Source: Alphaproteobacteria bacterium
GTDB taxonomy: Bacteria > Pseudomonadota > Alphaproteobacteria > Rhodobacterales > Rhodobacteraceae
Direction of reading: 5' to 3'
Assembly (NCBI GenBank): GCA_030429105.1
Contig: JAUIDE010000024.1
Span: 1 to 45,707, forward strand
Length of the DNA: 45,707 nt
Shown: piece by piece, positions 7,450-14,552 of the stretch
Layout: the number at the start of each line of letters is the position of its first letter
Numbering within the stretch: the first letter of the stretch is position 1
Position numbers and translations under genes: made by a program
The notes under the pieces: generated by a model
Database searches by the model: none
What the model was told of the DNA's origin: nothing
Seen by the model: only the letters and a program-made list of their open reading frames with translations

Positions 7450-9108
7450 ATGACCGCCCCCGCCTGGCGCCGCGCCGTCGCCGCGCTCGCGCTGCTCACG
7501 GTCGATCCTGCAGGGCTCGGCGGCCTCGCCCTCCGCGCCCGCGCCGGACCGGTGCGGGACCGGCTGCTGGAAGGCTTCCGCCCCGCCCTGCCCCTCCGCC
7601 GGCTGCACCCGGCGATCGGGGACGAGGCGCTCTTCGGCGGGCTCGACCTCGCCGCGGCGCTTTCAGCCGGCCGCGTCGTCCGCCGCGCGGGCATACTCGA
7701 CGAGCCCGCCGCGCTCCTCCTGCCGATGGCGGAGCGGGCGACGCCCGGCCTCGCCGCGCGCCTCGCCGGGGCGCTCGACGAAGGGGCGCACATGCTTCTG
7801 GCGCTCGACGAGGGCGCCGGGCCGGAGGAGGGGCTGGCGCCCGCGCTGCTCGACCGGCTGGCGCTCCAGGTCGATCTCGGGGACGTGCCCTTCGGCGAGA
7901 CGGCGCTGATCCCCGCTGTCGATTTCGCGGAGGCGCGCGCGCGGCTGCCGCGCGTCTCCACCCCGCCGGAAGCGGCGGCCGACCTCGTCCGCGTCGCGGC
8001 GCGGCTCGGCGTCTGGAGCCTTCGCGCGCCGCTCATGGCGCTTCGCGCCGCCCGAGCCGCCGCGGCGCTTGGCGGGCGGGATGAGCCTTCGGAGGCGGAC
8101 ATGGTGCTGGCCGCCGAGCTCGTCCTCGCGCCCCGCGCGACGATTTCCCCCGCCGAGGACTCGCAGGAGCCGGAACCGCCGGAGCCGGAGCCGCCCGAGG
8201 GCGAGCCCGAAGCGGAGGGCGGCGAGCGGGAGGAGACGGCGCAGCTTCCCGAGGAGGTGCTGCTCGAAGCGGCGAAGGCGCTGCTCCCCGCCGATCTTCT
8301 CGCCCGGCTCGCCATGGGCCGCGCCGCCCGCGCCCGCGCCGCCGGGGCCGGCGCAGGAGAGAAGCGGAAGGGCGCGCGGCGGGGCCGCCCCCTCCCCTCC
8401 CTCCCCGGAAGGATCGGCGCAGGCCCCGTGGACGTGCCCGCGACGCTCCGCGCCGCCGCGCCCTGGCAGCGGCTCCGCGCGAAGCCCGAGGGCGCTCGGC
8501 TCGCCTTCCGGGCGGAGGACATCCGGCTCCGCCGCTATGAGGAACAGGCCGAACGGCTCCTCGTCTTCATCGTGGACGCCTCCGGCTCCGCCGCCTTCTC
8601 CCGCCTCGCGGAGGCGAAGGGGGCGGTGGAGCTTCTGCTGGCCGAGGCCTATGCGCGACGCGACCAGGTGGCGCTGATCGCCTTCCGGGGGACGGGGGCG
8701 GAAGTGCTGCTGCCGCCGACGCGTTCGCTGGTGCGCGCCAAGAAATCCCTCGCCGCGCTGCCGGGCGGCGGCGGCACGCCGCTCGCCTCGGGGCTGAAGG
8801 CGGCGCTCGCGCTCGCGCTCTCGGAACGCGGCAAGGGGCGGAGCCCCGCGCTCGCGCTGCTTACGGACGGGCGCGCGAACATCACCCTCGCGGGCGAGCC
8901 CGGGCGCCCGCAGGCGGCGGCGGATGCGGAGGCGATGGGCCGCGCGCTCCGCGCCTACGGCTTCCCGGGGCTCGTGATCGACATGGGCGCCCGGCCCGAG
9001 CCGCAACTCGCCGCGCTGGCGAAGACAATGGGCGCCGCCTGGCTCGCCCTGCCCCGCGCGGATTCGGGCCGGCTCGCCGCCGCCGTCTCCACCGCGCTCG
9101 GGGCCTGA
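7450..9108 (+). CDS. bchD: Magnesium chelatase subunit D
   Basis: BchD forms a double ring with BchI and couples ATP use to Mg insertion. 552 residues, close to the Rhodobacter protein. The N-terminal AAA-like domain has lost the Walker motifs, as usual for BchD. An acidic Pro/Glu linker spans about residues 236-268 with repeated PEPPE units. A C-terminal integrin-I/von Willebrand A domain carries the metal site DASGS at 376-380 and LTDGRAN further on. The start is the ATG at 7450; the upstream GTG at the bchI stop is out of frame. The linker and a Lys/Arg run near 304-313 are where length variation is expected. Confidence 0.95.
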   Translation: MTAPAWRRAVAALALLTVDPAGLGGLALRARAGPVRDRLLEGFRPALPLRRLHPAIGDEALFGGLDLAAALSAGRVVRRAGILDEPAALLLPMAERATPGLAARLAGALDEGAHMLLALDEGAGPEEGLAPALLDRLALQVDLGDVPFGETALIPAVDFAEARARLPRVSTPPEAAADLVRVAARLGVWSLRAPLMALRAARAAAALGGRDEPSEADMVLAAELVLAPRATISPAEDSQEPEPPEPEPPEGEPEAEGGEREETAQLPEEVLLEAAKALLPADLLARLAMGRAARARAAGAGAGEKRKGARRGRPLPSLPGRIGAGPVDVPATLRAAAPWQRLRAKPEGARLAFRAEDIRLRRYEEQAERLLVFIVDASGSAAFSRLAEAKGAVELLLAEAYARRDQVALIAFRGTGAEVLLPPTRSLVRAKKSLAALPGGGGTPLASGLKAALALALSERGKGRSPALALLTDGRANITLAGEPGRPQAAADAEAMGRALRAYGFPGLVIDMGARPEPQLAALAKTMGAAWLALPRADSGRLAAAVSTALGA

Positions 9109-9110
9109 CC

Positions 9111-9983
9111 GTGGACTGGGCGCGGCAGGGCGCGGGCTGGCCGAACCGGGAGGCGAGCCGCTTCATCGAGAGCCGCCCGCATCGCTGGCATGTGCAGGCC
9201 GCGGGGCCTTCGGACGCCCCGCGCGTCCTGCTCCTGCACGGCGCCGGCGGCGCGACGCACAGCTGGCGCGGCGTCCTCCCCGACCTCGCGCGCGATCATC
9301 GCGTGATGGCGCCGGACCTGCCGGGCCACGGATTCACCCGGCTCGGCGCCCGCTGGCGCTCCGGCCTGCCCGCGATGGCGGAGGATGCGGCGGCGCTGAT
9401 GGCGGCGGAGGATTTCGCGCCAGACGTGATCGTCGGCCATTCCGCCGGCGCCGCCGTCGCGCTCCGCCTCGCGCTCGACATGGCGCGACCGCCGCGGCTG
9501 GTGATCGGCTTCAACGCCGCGCTCGGCAATTTCCCCGGCCTCGCGGGCTGGCTCTTCCCGATCATGGCGAAGATGCTGGCGGCGAACCCGCTCACCGCCC
9601 TCGTCGCCTCCCGCCTCTCGACCGAGGCGAGCGTCGCGCGGCTGATCGAGGGGACGGGGAGCCGGATCGACGCGGAGGGGCTCGCGCTCTACGGCCGCCT
9701 CATCTCCGACCGCGCGCATGTGGACGGGGCGCTGCGGATGATGGCGCAATGGTCGCTGGACCGGCTGAACGCGGACCTGCCGCGGCTCGAAGTCCCCGCC
9801 CTCCTCATCGCGGCGGAGAAGGACCTCGCCGTGCCGCCCGAAACCTCGGAGGCGGCGGCGGGGAGGATGAAGGCGGGGCGGGCGGAGCGTTGGCCCGGCC
9901 TTGGCCACCTCGCGCATGAGGAGGCGCCGGAGCGGGCGGCGGAGGCGATAAGGGCGGCGGCGCAGGCCTATTCAGCGGGGTGA
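9111..9983 (+). CDS. bchO: Alpha/beta hydrolase BchO, putative Mg-chelatase accessory protein
   Basis: The third gene after bchI and bchD, starting with GTG 2 nt after the bchD stop. 290 residues with the alpha/beta-hydrolase plan: oxyanion motif HGAGG at 43-47, nucleophile elbow GHSAGA with Ser111, and a late GLGHLAHEEAP carrying the expected catalytic His. BchO proteins always travel with bchD/bchI, but their reaction has not been settled; a role in Mg-porphyrin or bacteriochlorophyll synthesis is assumed from linkage. It ends the photosynthesis segment. Its last 16 nt overlap the tail of a convergent 46-codon gene. Confidence 0.9.
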   Translation: MDWARQGAGWPNREASRFIESRPHRWHVQAAGPSDAPRVLLLHGAGGATHSWRGVLPDLARDHRVMAPDLPGHGFTRLGARWRSGLPAMAEDAAALMAAEDFAPDVIVGHSAGAAVALRLALDMARPPRLVIGFNAALGNFPGLAGWLFPIMAKMLAANPLTALVASRLSTEASVARLIEGTGSRIDAEGLALYGRLISDRAHVDGALRMMAQWSLDRLNADLPRLEVPALLIAAEKDLAVPPETSEAAAGRMKAGRAERWPGLGHLAHEEAPERAAEAIRAAAQAYSAG

Positions 9984-10108
9984 CGGCTCCGCTCTTCGCG
10001 CATCTGGCGGTCGACGCGGCGACCGTAGAACCAGAAGAAAATGCCGCCAGAAACGGCGAATACCAAGAGGCCGAGCGGAACGACCCAGTCCGGAGCGCTG
10101 ACGATCAT
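9968..10108 (-). CDS. Small single-pass membrane protein (46 residues)
   Basis: A short gene read directly from the sequence. It starts at ATG 10108 with GAGGAG 6 nt upstream and ends with TAG at 9968. The product begins MIVSAPDWVVPLG, has one clear hydrophobic helix (about residues 8-28, LGLLVFAVSGGIFFWF) and a charged basic/acidic tail (YGRRVDRQMREERSRHPAE), so it is probably an inner-membrane microprotein with a cytoplasmic C-terminus by the positive-inside rule. It follows the 79-residue gene by 10 nt in a gcdH-led operon and overlaps the 3' end of bchO on the other strand. No family recognised. Confidence 0.6.
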   Translation of the reverse strand: MIVSAPDWVVPLGLLVFAVSGGIFFWFYGRRVDRQMREERSRHPAE

Positions 10109-10118
10109 CGCTGTCTCC

Positions 10119-10358
10119 TCAACTTTCGTCCTTCATGAAGCCGAGGAAATACTGCCCTACGGCATACCCGAGCACGGCTCCCGCAATCCAATATATGTCG
10201 TAGTCCGGCGGAACCCAAGACGGATTGGCCGGAGGCGGCGCTCCCTCCAGGTTCGGCTTGATGAGGCCGAGAAGGAGCACGCCGCTCGCCAGCGTGTTCA
10301 CGACGGAGACGAAGGCCTTCAGCCTCTCGTTAAAGACCTTCGCCGCGTGCTTCGACAT
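10119..10358 (-). CDS. Small membrane protein with two predicted helices (79 residues)
   Basis: The ATG at 10358 lies 4 nt after the gcdH stop, so the gene is probably translated from the gcdH transcript. The product has an amphipathic basic N-terminus (MSKHAAKVFNERLKAF), a hydrophobic helix about residues 16-33, a Pro-rich loop (EGAPPPANPSWVPPDYD), and a second helix about 56-74 (IAGAVLGYAVGQYFLGF). I do not recognise a family. The close coupling to gcdH and to the 46-residue membrane protein suggests a conserved small-protein pair rather than chance frames; codon usage is normal for the window. No link to glutaryl-CoA metabolism is known to me. Confidence 0.65.
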   Translation of the reverse strand: MSKHAAKVFNERLKAFVSVVNTLASGVLLLGLIKPNLEGAPPPANPSWVPPDYDIYWIAGAVLGYAVGQYFLGFMKDES

Positions 10359-10362
10359 CCGC

Positions 10363-11598
10363 TCAGCTGAACGCCTGAATCCCCGTCTGCGCCCGGCCGA
10401 GGATCAGCGCGTGGACGTCATGCGTCCCCTCATAGGTGTTCACCGCCTCGAGGTTCATCACATGGCGGATCACGCCGTATTCGTCGGAGACGCCGTTGCC
10501 GCCGTGCATGTCCCGGCTCACGCGGGCGATGTCGAGCGCCTTGCCGCAATTGTTGCGCTTCATCAGGGAAATGAGCTCCGCCGGAGCGCGGTGATCGTCC
10601 ATCAGCCGGCCGAGGCGCAGGGCGCCCTGGAGGCCGAGGGAGATTTCCGTCTGCATGTCCGCCAGCTTCTTCTGGATCAGCTGGTTCGCGGCGAGGGGCC
10701 GGCCGAACTGCTTGCGGTCGAGCGTGTACTGCCGCGCGGCGTGCCAGCAGAACTCCGCCGCCCCCATCGCGCCCCAGGCGATGCCGTAGCGGGCGCGGTT
10801 GAGGCAGCCGAAGGGGCCGGCGAGGCCCTGCACGTTCGGCAGGAGATTCTCCTCCGGCACGAACACCTCGTCCATCTGGATCATGCCGGTGACCGAGGCG
10901 CGGAGGGAGAACTTGCCCTCGATCTTCGGCGCGGCGAGGCCCTTCATGCCCTTTTCGAGGATGAAGCCCTTGATGCCGCCGCCATGCTTCTCCGACTTCG
11001 CCCAGACGACGAAAACGTCGGCGATGGGCGAGTTGGAAATCCAGTTCTTTGCGCCGGAGACGAGATAGCCGCCGTCCACCGGCTTCGCCCGCGTGATCAT
11101 CCCGCCCGGGTCTGAGCCGTGATCGGGCTCGGTGAGGCCGAAACAGCCGACCCATTCGCCCGTCGCCAGCTTCGGGAGATATTTCAGCCGCTGCTCCTCC
11201 ATCCCGTAGGCGAAGATCGGATGCATGACGAGCGAGGACTGGACGGACATGGCAGAGCGATAGCCCGAATCCACCCGCTCCACCTCCCGCGCGATCAGCC
11301 CGTAGGAGACGTAGTTGACGCCCGGCCCGCCATAGGCCTCCGGAATCGTCGGGCCGAGGAGGCCGAGCGCGCCCATCTCGTTCATGATCTCCCGGTGGAA
11401 GATCTCATGCCGGTTCGCCTCGGTTACGCGGGACATCAGGCGATCCTGGCAATAGGCCGCCGCCGTGTCGCGGATCATCCGCTCGTCCTCGGTCAGCTGG
11501 TCGTCGAGGAGGAAGGGATCGTCCCAGGTGAACGCGGCGGGCTTGGCGCGCGCGGCTTCCGGGGTCTGCGTCTCGTGGTCGTCCACCGCTTTCAGCAT
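10363..11598 (-). CDS. gcdH: Glutaryl-CoA dehydrogenase
   Basis: FAD enzyme that oxidises and decarboxylates glutaryl-CoA to crotonyl-CoA in lysine/tryptophan and aromatic degradation. 411 residues. Acyl-CoA dehydrogenase blocks are in order: [14 protein letters not shown] for FAD/substrate binding, [31 protein letters not shown], and the C-terminal [17 protein letters not shown] with the catalytic Glu near residue 390. The Arg-containing [15 protein letters not shown] segment is diagnostic of glutaryl-CoA rather than straight-chain acyl-CoA dehydrogenases. The promoter must lie in the 144-nt gap shared with the divergent alcohol dehydrogenase. Confidence 0.93.
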   Translation of the reverse strand: MLKAVDDHETQTPEAARAKPAAFTWDDPFLLDDQLTEDERMIRDTAAAYCQDRLMSRVTEANRHEIFHREIMNEMGALGLLGPTIPEAYGGPGVNYVSYGLIAREVERVDSGYRSAMSVQSSLVMHPIFAYGMEEQRLKYLPKLATGEWVGCFGLTEPDHGSDPGGMITRAKPVDGGYLVSGAKNWISNSPIADVFVVWAKSEKHGGGIKGFILEKGMKGLAAPKIEGKFSLRASVTGMIQMDEVFVPEENLLPNVQGLAGPFGCLNRARYGIAWGAMGAAEFCWHAARQYTLDRKQFGRPLAANQLIQKKLADMQTEISLGLQGALRLGRLMDDHRAPAELISLMKRNNCGKALDIARVSRDMHGGNGVSDEYGVIRHVMNLEAVNTYEGTHDVHALILGRAQTGIQAFS

Positions 11599-11742
11599 GG
11601 GTTCGCTCCTCCTTCGTTTCCGGCAAGGGGATAGCGCAGCGGGGCCCTTGCGGCAATGAAAGCTTCAGGCATGAAATGTCGCCCCGCCCTTCCGGCGCGC
11701 CGCGGCCTCGCCTATCCTCGCGCCGAACGAGGGAGCCCGACC

Positions 11743-12894
11743 ATGCAGACCGCCTTCACCTTCCAGACCACCCGCGCGATCCTCTCCGAGACGGGCGCGA
11801 CCGCGAAAATCGGCGAGCTCGCGAAGGGGCTCGGCATGACCCGCGCCGCCTTCGTGACGGACAAGGGCATCCTCGCGGCGGGGATCGCCGGGCCGGCCAT
11901 GGAGAGCCTGAAGGAGGCCGGGATCGCGGTGATTCTGATCGACCATGTCGTGCCGGACCCGCCGGAGGCGATGATCCTCCGCGCCGCCGCCTTCGCGCGG
12001 GAGAAGCGGATCGACGGCGTCGTCTCCGTCGGCGGCGGCTCCTCCCTCGATGCGGCGAAGCTCGTCTCCGTTCTCGCGATTTCCGAGCAGCCGATTGAAT
12101 CCATGTATGGAATCGGCAATGTGAAGGGCGGTCGGCTGCCGCTGATCCTCGCGCCCACGACCGCCGGAACCGGCTCCGAGGTCACACCCATCTCCATCGT
12201 AACGACCGGCGCGGCGGAGAAGAAGGGCGTGGTCTCCCCCCAGCTTTTCCCCGACTGGGCGGTGCTGGACGCGGAGCTCACCGTCGGGCTCCCGGCGGCG
12301 GTGACGGCGGCGACGGGGATCGACGCGATGGTGCACGCGATCGAGGCCTACACCTCGAAGCACAAGAAGAACGTGATGTCGGACGCGCTGGCGCGGCAGG
12401 CGCTCGGCCTTCTCGGCGCGAACATCCGGACCGTCTGCGCCGAGCCCGGGAACCGGGAGGCGCGGGGGGCGATGCTGCTCGGCTCGATGCTCGCGGGCAT
12501 GGCCTTCGCCAATGCGCCGGTCGCCGCGGTCCATGCCCTCGCCTATCCGCTCGGCGGGCATTTCCACGTGCCGCACGGGCTTTCCAACGCGCTGGTGCTG
12601 CCGCATGTGCTGCGCTTCAACATGCCGGAGGCGGCTGGGCTCTATGCGGAGATCGCGCCGCTCGCCTTCCCCGAACTCGCCGGCGCGAAAGACGGCGCGG
12701 CGGCGATGGCGGAGGCCTTCGGCCGGCTCGGCCCGGAACTCGGCATGCAATCCCGCCTCTCCGAGGTCGGCGTGAGCCACAACCACATCCCGATGCTCGC
12801 CGAGGACGCGATGAAGCAGACCCGCCTCCTCGTGAACAACCCGCGGGAGATGACGCTGGAGGCGGCGCAGGCGATCTACGAGGCCGCGCTCTGA
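11743..12894 (+). CDS. Iron-containing alcohol dehydrogenase
   Basis: Group III (Fe-ADH) NAD(P)-dependent dehydrogenase, 383 residues from ATG 11743, with GAGGGAG about 8 nt upstream. Seen: the nucleotide-binding GGGSSLDAAK, PTTAGTGSEVTPISI, and the metal ligands in GIDAMVHAIEAYTS and HALAYPLGGHFHVPHGLSNALVLP (three His plus an upstream Asp). The family includes butanol, lactaldehyde and 4-hydroxybutyrate dehydrogenases, and sequence alone does not fix the substrate. A longer frame from 11656 lacks a ribosome site. The gap to gcdH holds TGAA-AGC-TTCA (11657-11667), a small inverted repeat of unknown meaning. Confidence 0.88.
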   Translation: MQTAFTFQTTRAILSETGATAKIGELAKGLGMTRAAFVTDKGILAAGIAGPAMESLKEAGIAVILIDHVVPDPPEAMILRAAAFAREKRIDGVVSVGGGSSLDAAKLVSVLAISEQPIESMYGIGNVKGGRLPLILAPTTAGTGSEVTPISIVTTGAAEKKGVVSPQLFPDWAVLDAELTVGLPAAVTAATGIDAMVHAIEAYTSKHKKNVMSDALARQALGLLGANIRTVCAEPGNREARGAMLLGSMLAGMAFANAPVAAVHALAYPLGGHFHVPHGLSNALVLPHVLRFNMPEAAGLYAEIAPLAFPELAGAKDGAAAMAEAFGRLGPELGMQSRLSEVGVSHNHIPMLAEDAMKQTRLLVNNPREMTLEAAQAIYEAAL

Positions 12895-12910
12895 CTGCAA
12901 CCGCCGGGGG

Positions 12911-12938
12911 TTGACGCCGCCGCGGCGATTATCTAGGT
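12911..12938 (+). promoter_or_regulatory. Probable tRNA-Glu promoter
   Basis: TTGACG (12911-12916) and CTAGGT (12933-12938) are separated by 16 nt, about 17 nt before the tRNA 5' end. The same arrangement (TTGCAA-N16-CTAGAC) precedes the tRNA-His gene at the other end of the window, which strengthens both calls. Inference from spacing and position only. Confidence 0.5.
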
Positions 12939-12954
12939 GAGCCCCATCGCAAGC

Positions 12955-13029
12955 GTCCCGTTCGTCTAGCGGTTAGGACAACGCCCTCTCACGGCGTAAA
13001 CAGGGGTTCGATTCCCCTACGGGATACCA
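12955..13029 (+). tRNA. tRNA-Glu (anticodon CTC)
   Basis: A complete cloverleaf with encoded CCA: acceptor stem GTCCCGT paired with ACGGGAT (one terminal G-T), anticodon stem ACGCC/GGCGT around loop CTCTCAC, giving anticodon CTC, and a T-arm around GGTTCGATTCC. It reads GAG codons, which are very common in this GC-rich genome. The main isoacceptor in this group usually has TTC, so this is probably the second, GAG-dedicated copy. Confidence 0.93.
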
Positions 13030-13059
13030 CCGCCTTCCAATACGGCATTGACAGACAAG

Positions 13060-13084
13060 GGAAAGCTGGCGCGAGCCGCTTTCC
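13060..13084. terminator. Hairpin between tRNA-Glu and a convergent gene
   Basis: GGAAAGC (13060-13066) pairs with GCTTTCC (13078-13084); after a single bulged T, an inner GGC/GCC pair closes a GCGA loop. It lies 31 nt after the tRNA and 58 nt beyond the stop of the convergent gene, so it could end transcription from both sides. There is no long T run. Confidence 0.45.
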
Positions 13085-13141
13085 TCTCCCCATTTTCCCG
13101 CCAGGGTCATGGCAAGACGATCTCTTCGTGCATCGCCCCGC

Positions 13142-13642
13142 CTACGCGAGACAAACGAGTTCCTTGACGTCGAAGCGGTCCCTATCGACGATCCGGCGCA
13201 ATCCTCCGGCATGGCCGGCGCGTATCCATGCGCCGTCGGAACGGCAGATCCAGAAGACGTTCTTGTTCTGGCGATGCTGGACGCGGATTTTCTCCACGTT
13301 GCGATTCGATTGCAGCCTCCCGGTTTCGCCGTCGTCCTTTATCTCGACCATGGCCCCGAAGTCGGCGAGGATTGCGGCTTCGGGATAAAGAACGCTCGGA
13401 ACTCCGCTTGCGAGGGTGCTGAGGACTACGCCGCTGGGCGATGTGAGGATGTCCAGCTCGCAGGCCTCGGCCGGCTTGCGGAGCGGAACCGTTCCCGTCC
13501 AGTCCCTGAGTTGGCTCAGAAGGCCCTTGCGCCGAACCCATGAGAGAGGGACGTCGCTCCCCGAGCGAACCGCCCAGAGCGCCAGCGTGAGGTCCGCGAC
13601 GGGATCGGCCCCGACGATCCGCGCCCGGAGCGCGCCGCCCAA
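13142..13642 (-). CDS. Hypothetical protein, unrecognised
   Basis: A 166-residue frame following the phosphodiesterase gene by about 29 nt. The first codon is TTG at 13642 with no clear ribosome site; the frame is also open upstream, so the true start is unsure. The sequence looks protein-like (balanced composition, segments such as VPLSWVRRKGLLSQLRDW and FGAMVEIKDDGETGRL), but I recognise no family, signal peptide or membrane helix. Its 3' half has lower GC at third positions than the neighbours (codons such as ATA, AAT, TGT), and it sits next to a tRNA, so acquired DNA or a decaying gene are both possible. The opposite-strand frame 13109-13543 is less convincing. Confidence 0.5.
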   Translation of the reverse strand: MGGALRARIVGADPVADLTLALWAVRSGSDVPLSWVRRKGLLSQLRDWTGTVPLRKPAEACELDILTSPSGVVLSTLASGVPSVLYPEAAILADFGAMVEIKDDGETGRLQSNRNVEKIRVQHRQNKNVFWICRSDGAWIRAGHAGGLRRIVDRDRFDVKELVCLA

Positions 13643-13671
13643 TCGAAACGCAGCAGCCCGGGTCCCCGGCC

Positions 13672-14484
13672 CTACCGGCCCGGATAGTCCGGATCGGCGA
13701 GAAAGGGGAACGGCCCGGCATGCCGTTCGACATAGGCCTGATGGCTCACGATCTCGCCCTCGTGCAGGGCGTGGATCAGATAGGCGGGCGGCTCGAAGCA
13801 GAAGGAGGCCGGCCCTTCCGGCGTCAGGTCGAGCGTCACCTGATGCGCGACGGAGGGCGAGATCATCGTCACGGCGCCGCCGAAGGCGGTCGCGATCGGG
13901 CGGTGGTGATGGCCGCAGGCGATGCGGCGCACCTGCGGATTCGCGGCGACGATGGCGCGGAACCGCTCCCGCCCCTCCAGCAGCGCGATCGCGTCCATGT
14001 GGCGGATGCCGCAGTCGAAGGGCGGGTGGTGGAGGAAGATCAGCGTCGGCGCGTCGGGCCGGTCGGCGAGCGCCGCCTCCAGCGCGTCGAGCCGCGCGTC
14101 GCAGAGCGTTCCGTGCCCGGCGCCGGGCGTCACGCTGTCGAGCCCGATGAGGCGGAGCGGCCCGGCGTCATGCACGAAGCCGATGAAGGGCCCCTCGCCC
14201 GCCCGGTCGGGAAAGGCGGCGCGGAACGTCTCCCGCCGGTCATGGTTGCCGAGCACGCAGAGCACGGGAGCGGGCAGCCGGGCGATCAGCGCCTTCAGCT
14301 CCTCGTATTCCGCCGGCAACCCGTTGTCGGTCAGGTCCCCCGTCAGCACGATGAGGTCCGGCGCCGGGTCGAGCGCGCGAACCGCCTCCGCCGCGCGGGC
14401 GGCGAGCATGTTCGTCTCCGCCACGCGATAGGCGGGCAGGCCGAGGGGGCGGATATGGAGGTCGGTAAGCTGGGCGATGATCAT
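13672..14484 (-). CDS. Metallophosphoesterase, GpdQ-like class III cyclic nucleotide/glycerophosphodiester phosphodiesterase
   Basis: 270 residues with all two-metal-site motifs: D8-x-H10 in LTDLHI, D50 in LTGDLTD, GNH at 79-81, H152-H153 in LHHPP, and G-H192-x-H194 in CGHHH. Several blocks resemble Enterobacter GpdQ: HMDAIALLEG, ISPSVAHQV and the C-terminal QAYVERHAGPF. GpdQ hydrolyses glycerophosphodiesters; the CpdA subfamily hydrolyses cAMP. The position directly after a UgpBAE-like import operon on the same strand favours the first role, releasing glycerol-3-phosphate from imported diesters. A 24-nt hairpin separates it from the binding-protein gene, so it may be made at a lower level. 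Confidence 0.82.
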   Translation of the reverse strand: MIIAQLTDLHIRPLGLPAYRVAETNMLAARAAEAVRALDPAPDLIVLTGDLTDNGLPAEYEELKALIARLPAPVLCVLGNHDRRETFRAAFPDRAGEGPFIGFVHDAGPLRLIGLDSVTPGAGHGTLCDARLDALEAALADRPDAPTLIFLHHPPFDCGIRHMDAIALLEGRERFRAIVAANPQVRRIACGHHHRPIATAFGGAVTMISPSVAHQVTLDLTPEGPASFCFEPPAYLIHALHEGEIVSHQAYVERHAGPFPFLADPDYPGR

Positions 14485-14511
14485 CGGTTTCGTTCCGGGA
14501 GGAATTCGGGG

Positions 14512-14535
14512 GCGCGGCCCCGGCCGGGGCCGCGC
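14512..14535. terminator. Perfect GC-rich hairpin after a binding-protein gene
   Basis: A 24-nt perfect palindrome (12-base arms, GCGCGGCCCCGG and its complement) in the 68-nt gap between the solute-binding-protein stop and the phosphodiesterase start. Such intercistronic stem-loops after binding-protein genes typically stabilise the upstream message or partially stop transcription. No T run follows. Confidence 0.55.
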
Positions 14536-14552
14536 GGGCGTTCGCGGCCGCC

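Noticed and set aside
6333-8522. A 729-codon open frame on the minus strand across bchI and bchD
   Set aside because: Its translation is Ser/Ala/Arg-rich low-complexity sequence, a typical antisense shadow of GC-rich coding DNA. The opposite-strand genes are well-known families with intact motifs.
11665-12900. A 411-codon minus-strand frame over the iron-type alcohol dehydrogenase
   Set aside because: Arg/His/Glu-rich shadow with no domain; the plus-strand gene has all family motifs and a ribosome site.
13109-13543. A 144-codon plus-strand frame opposite the hypothetical gene
   Set aside because: No ribosome site or recognisable motif, and it runs through the hairpin-flanked gap less naturally than the minus-strand frame.
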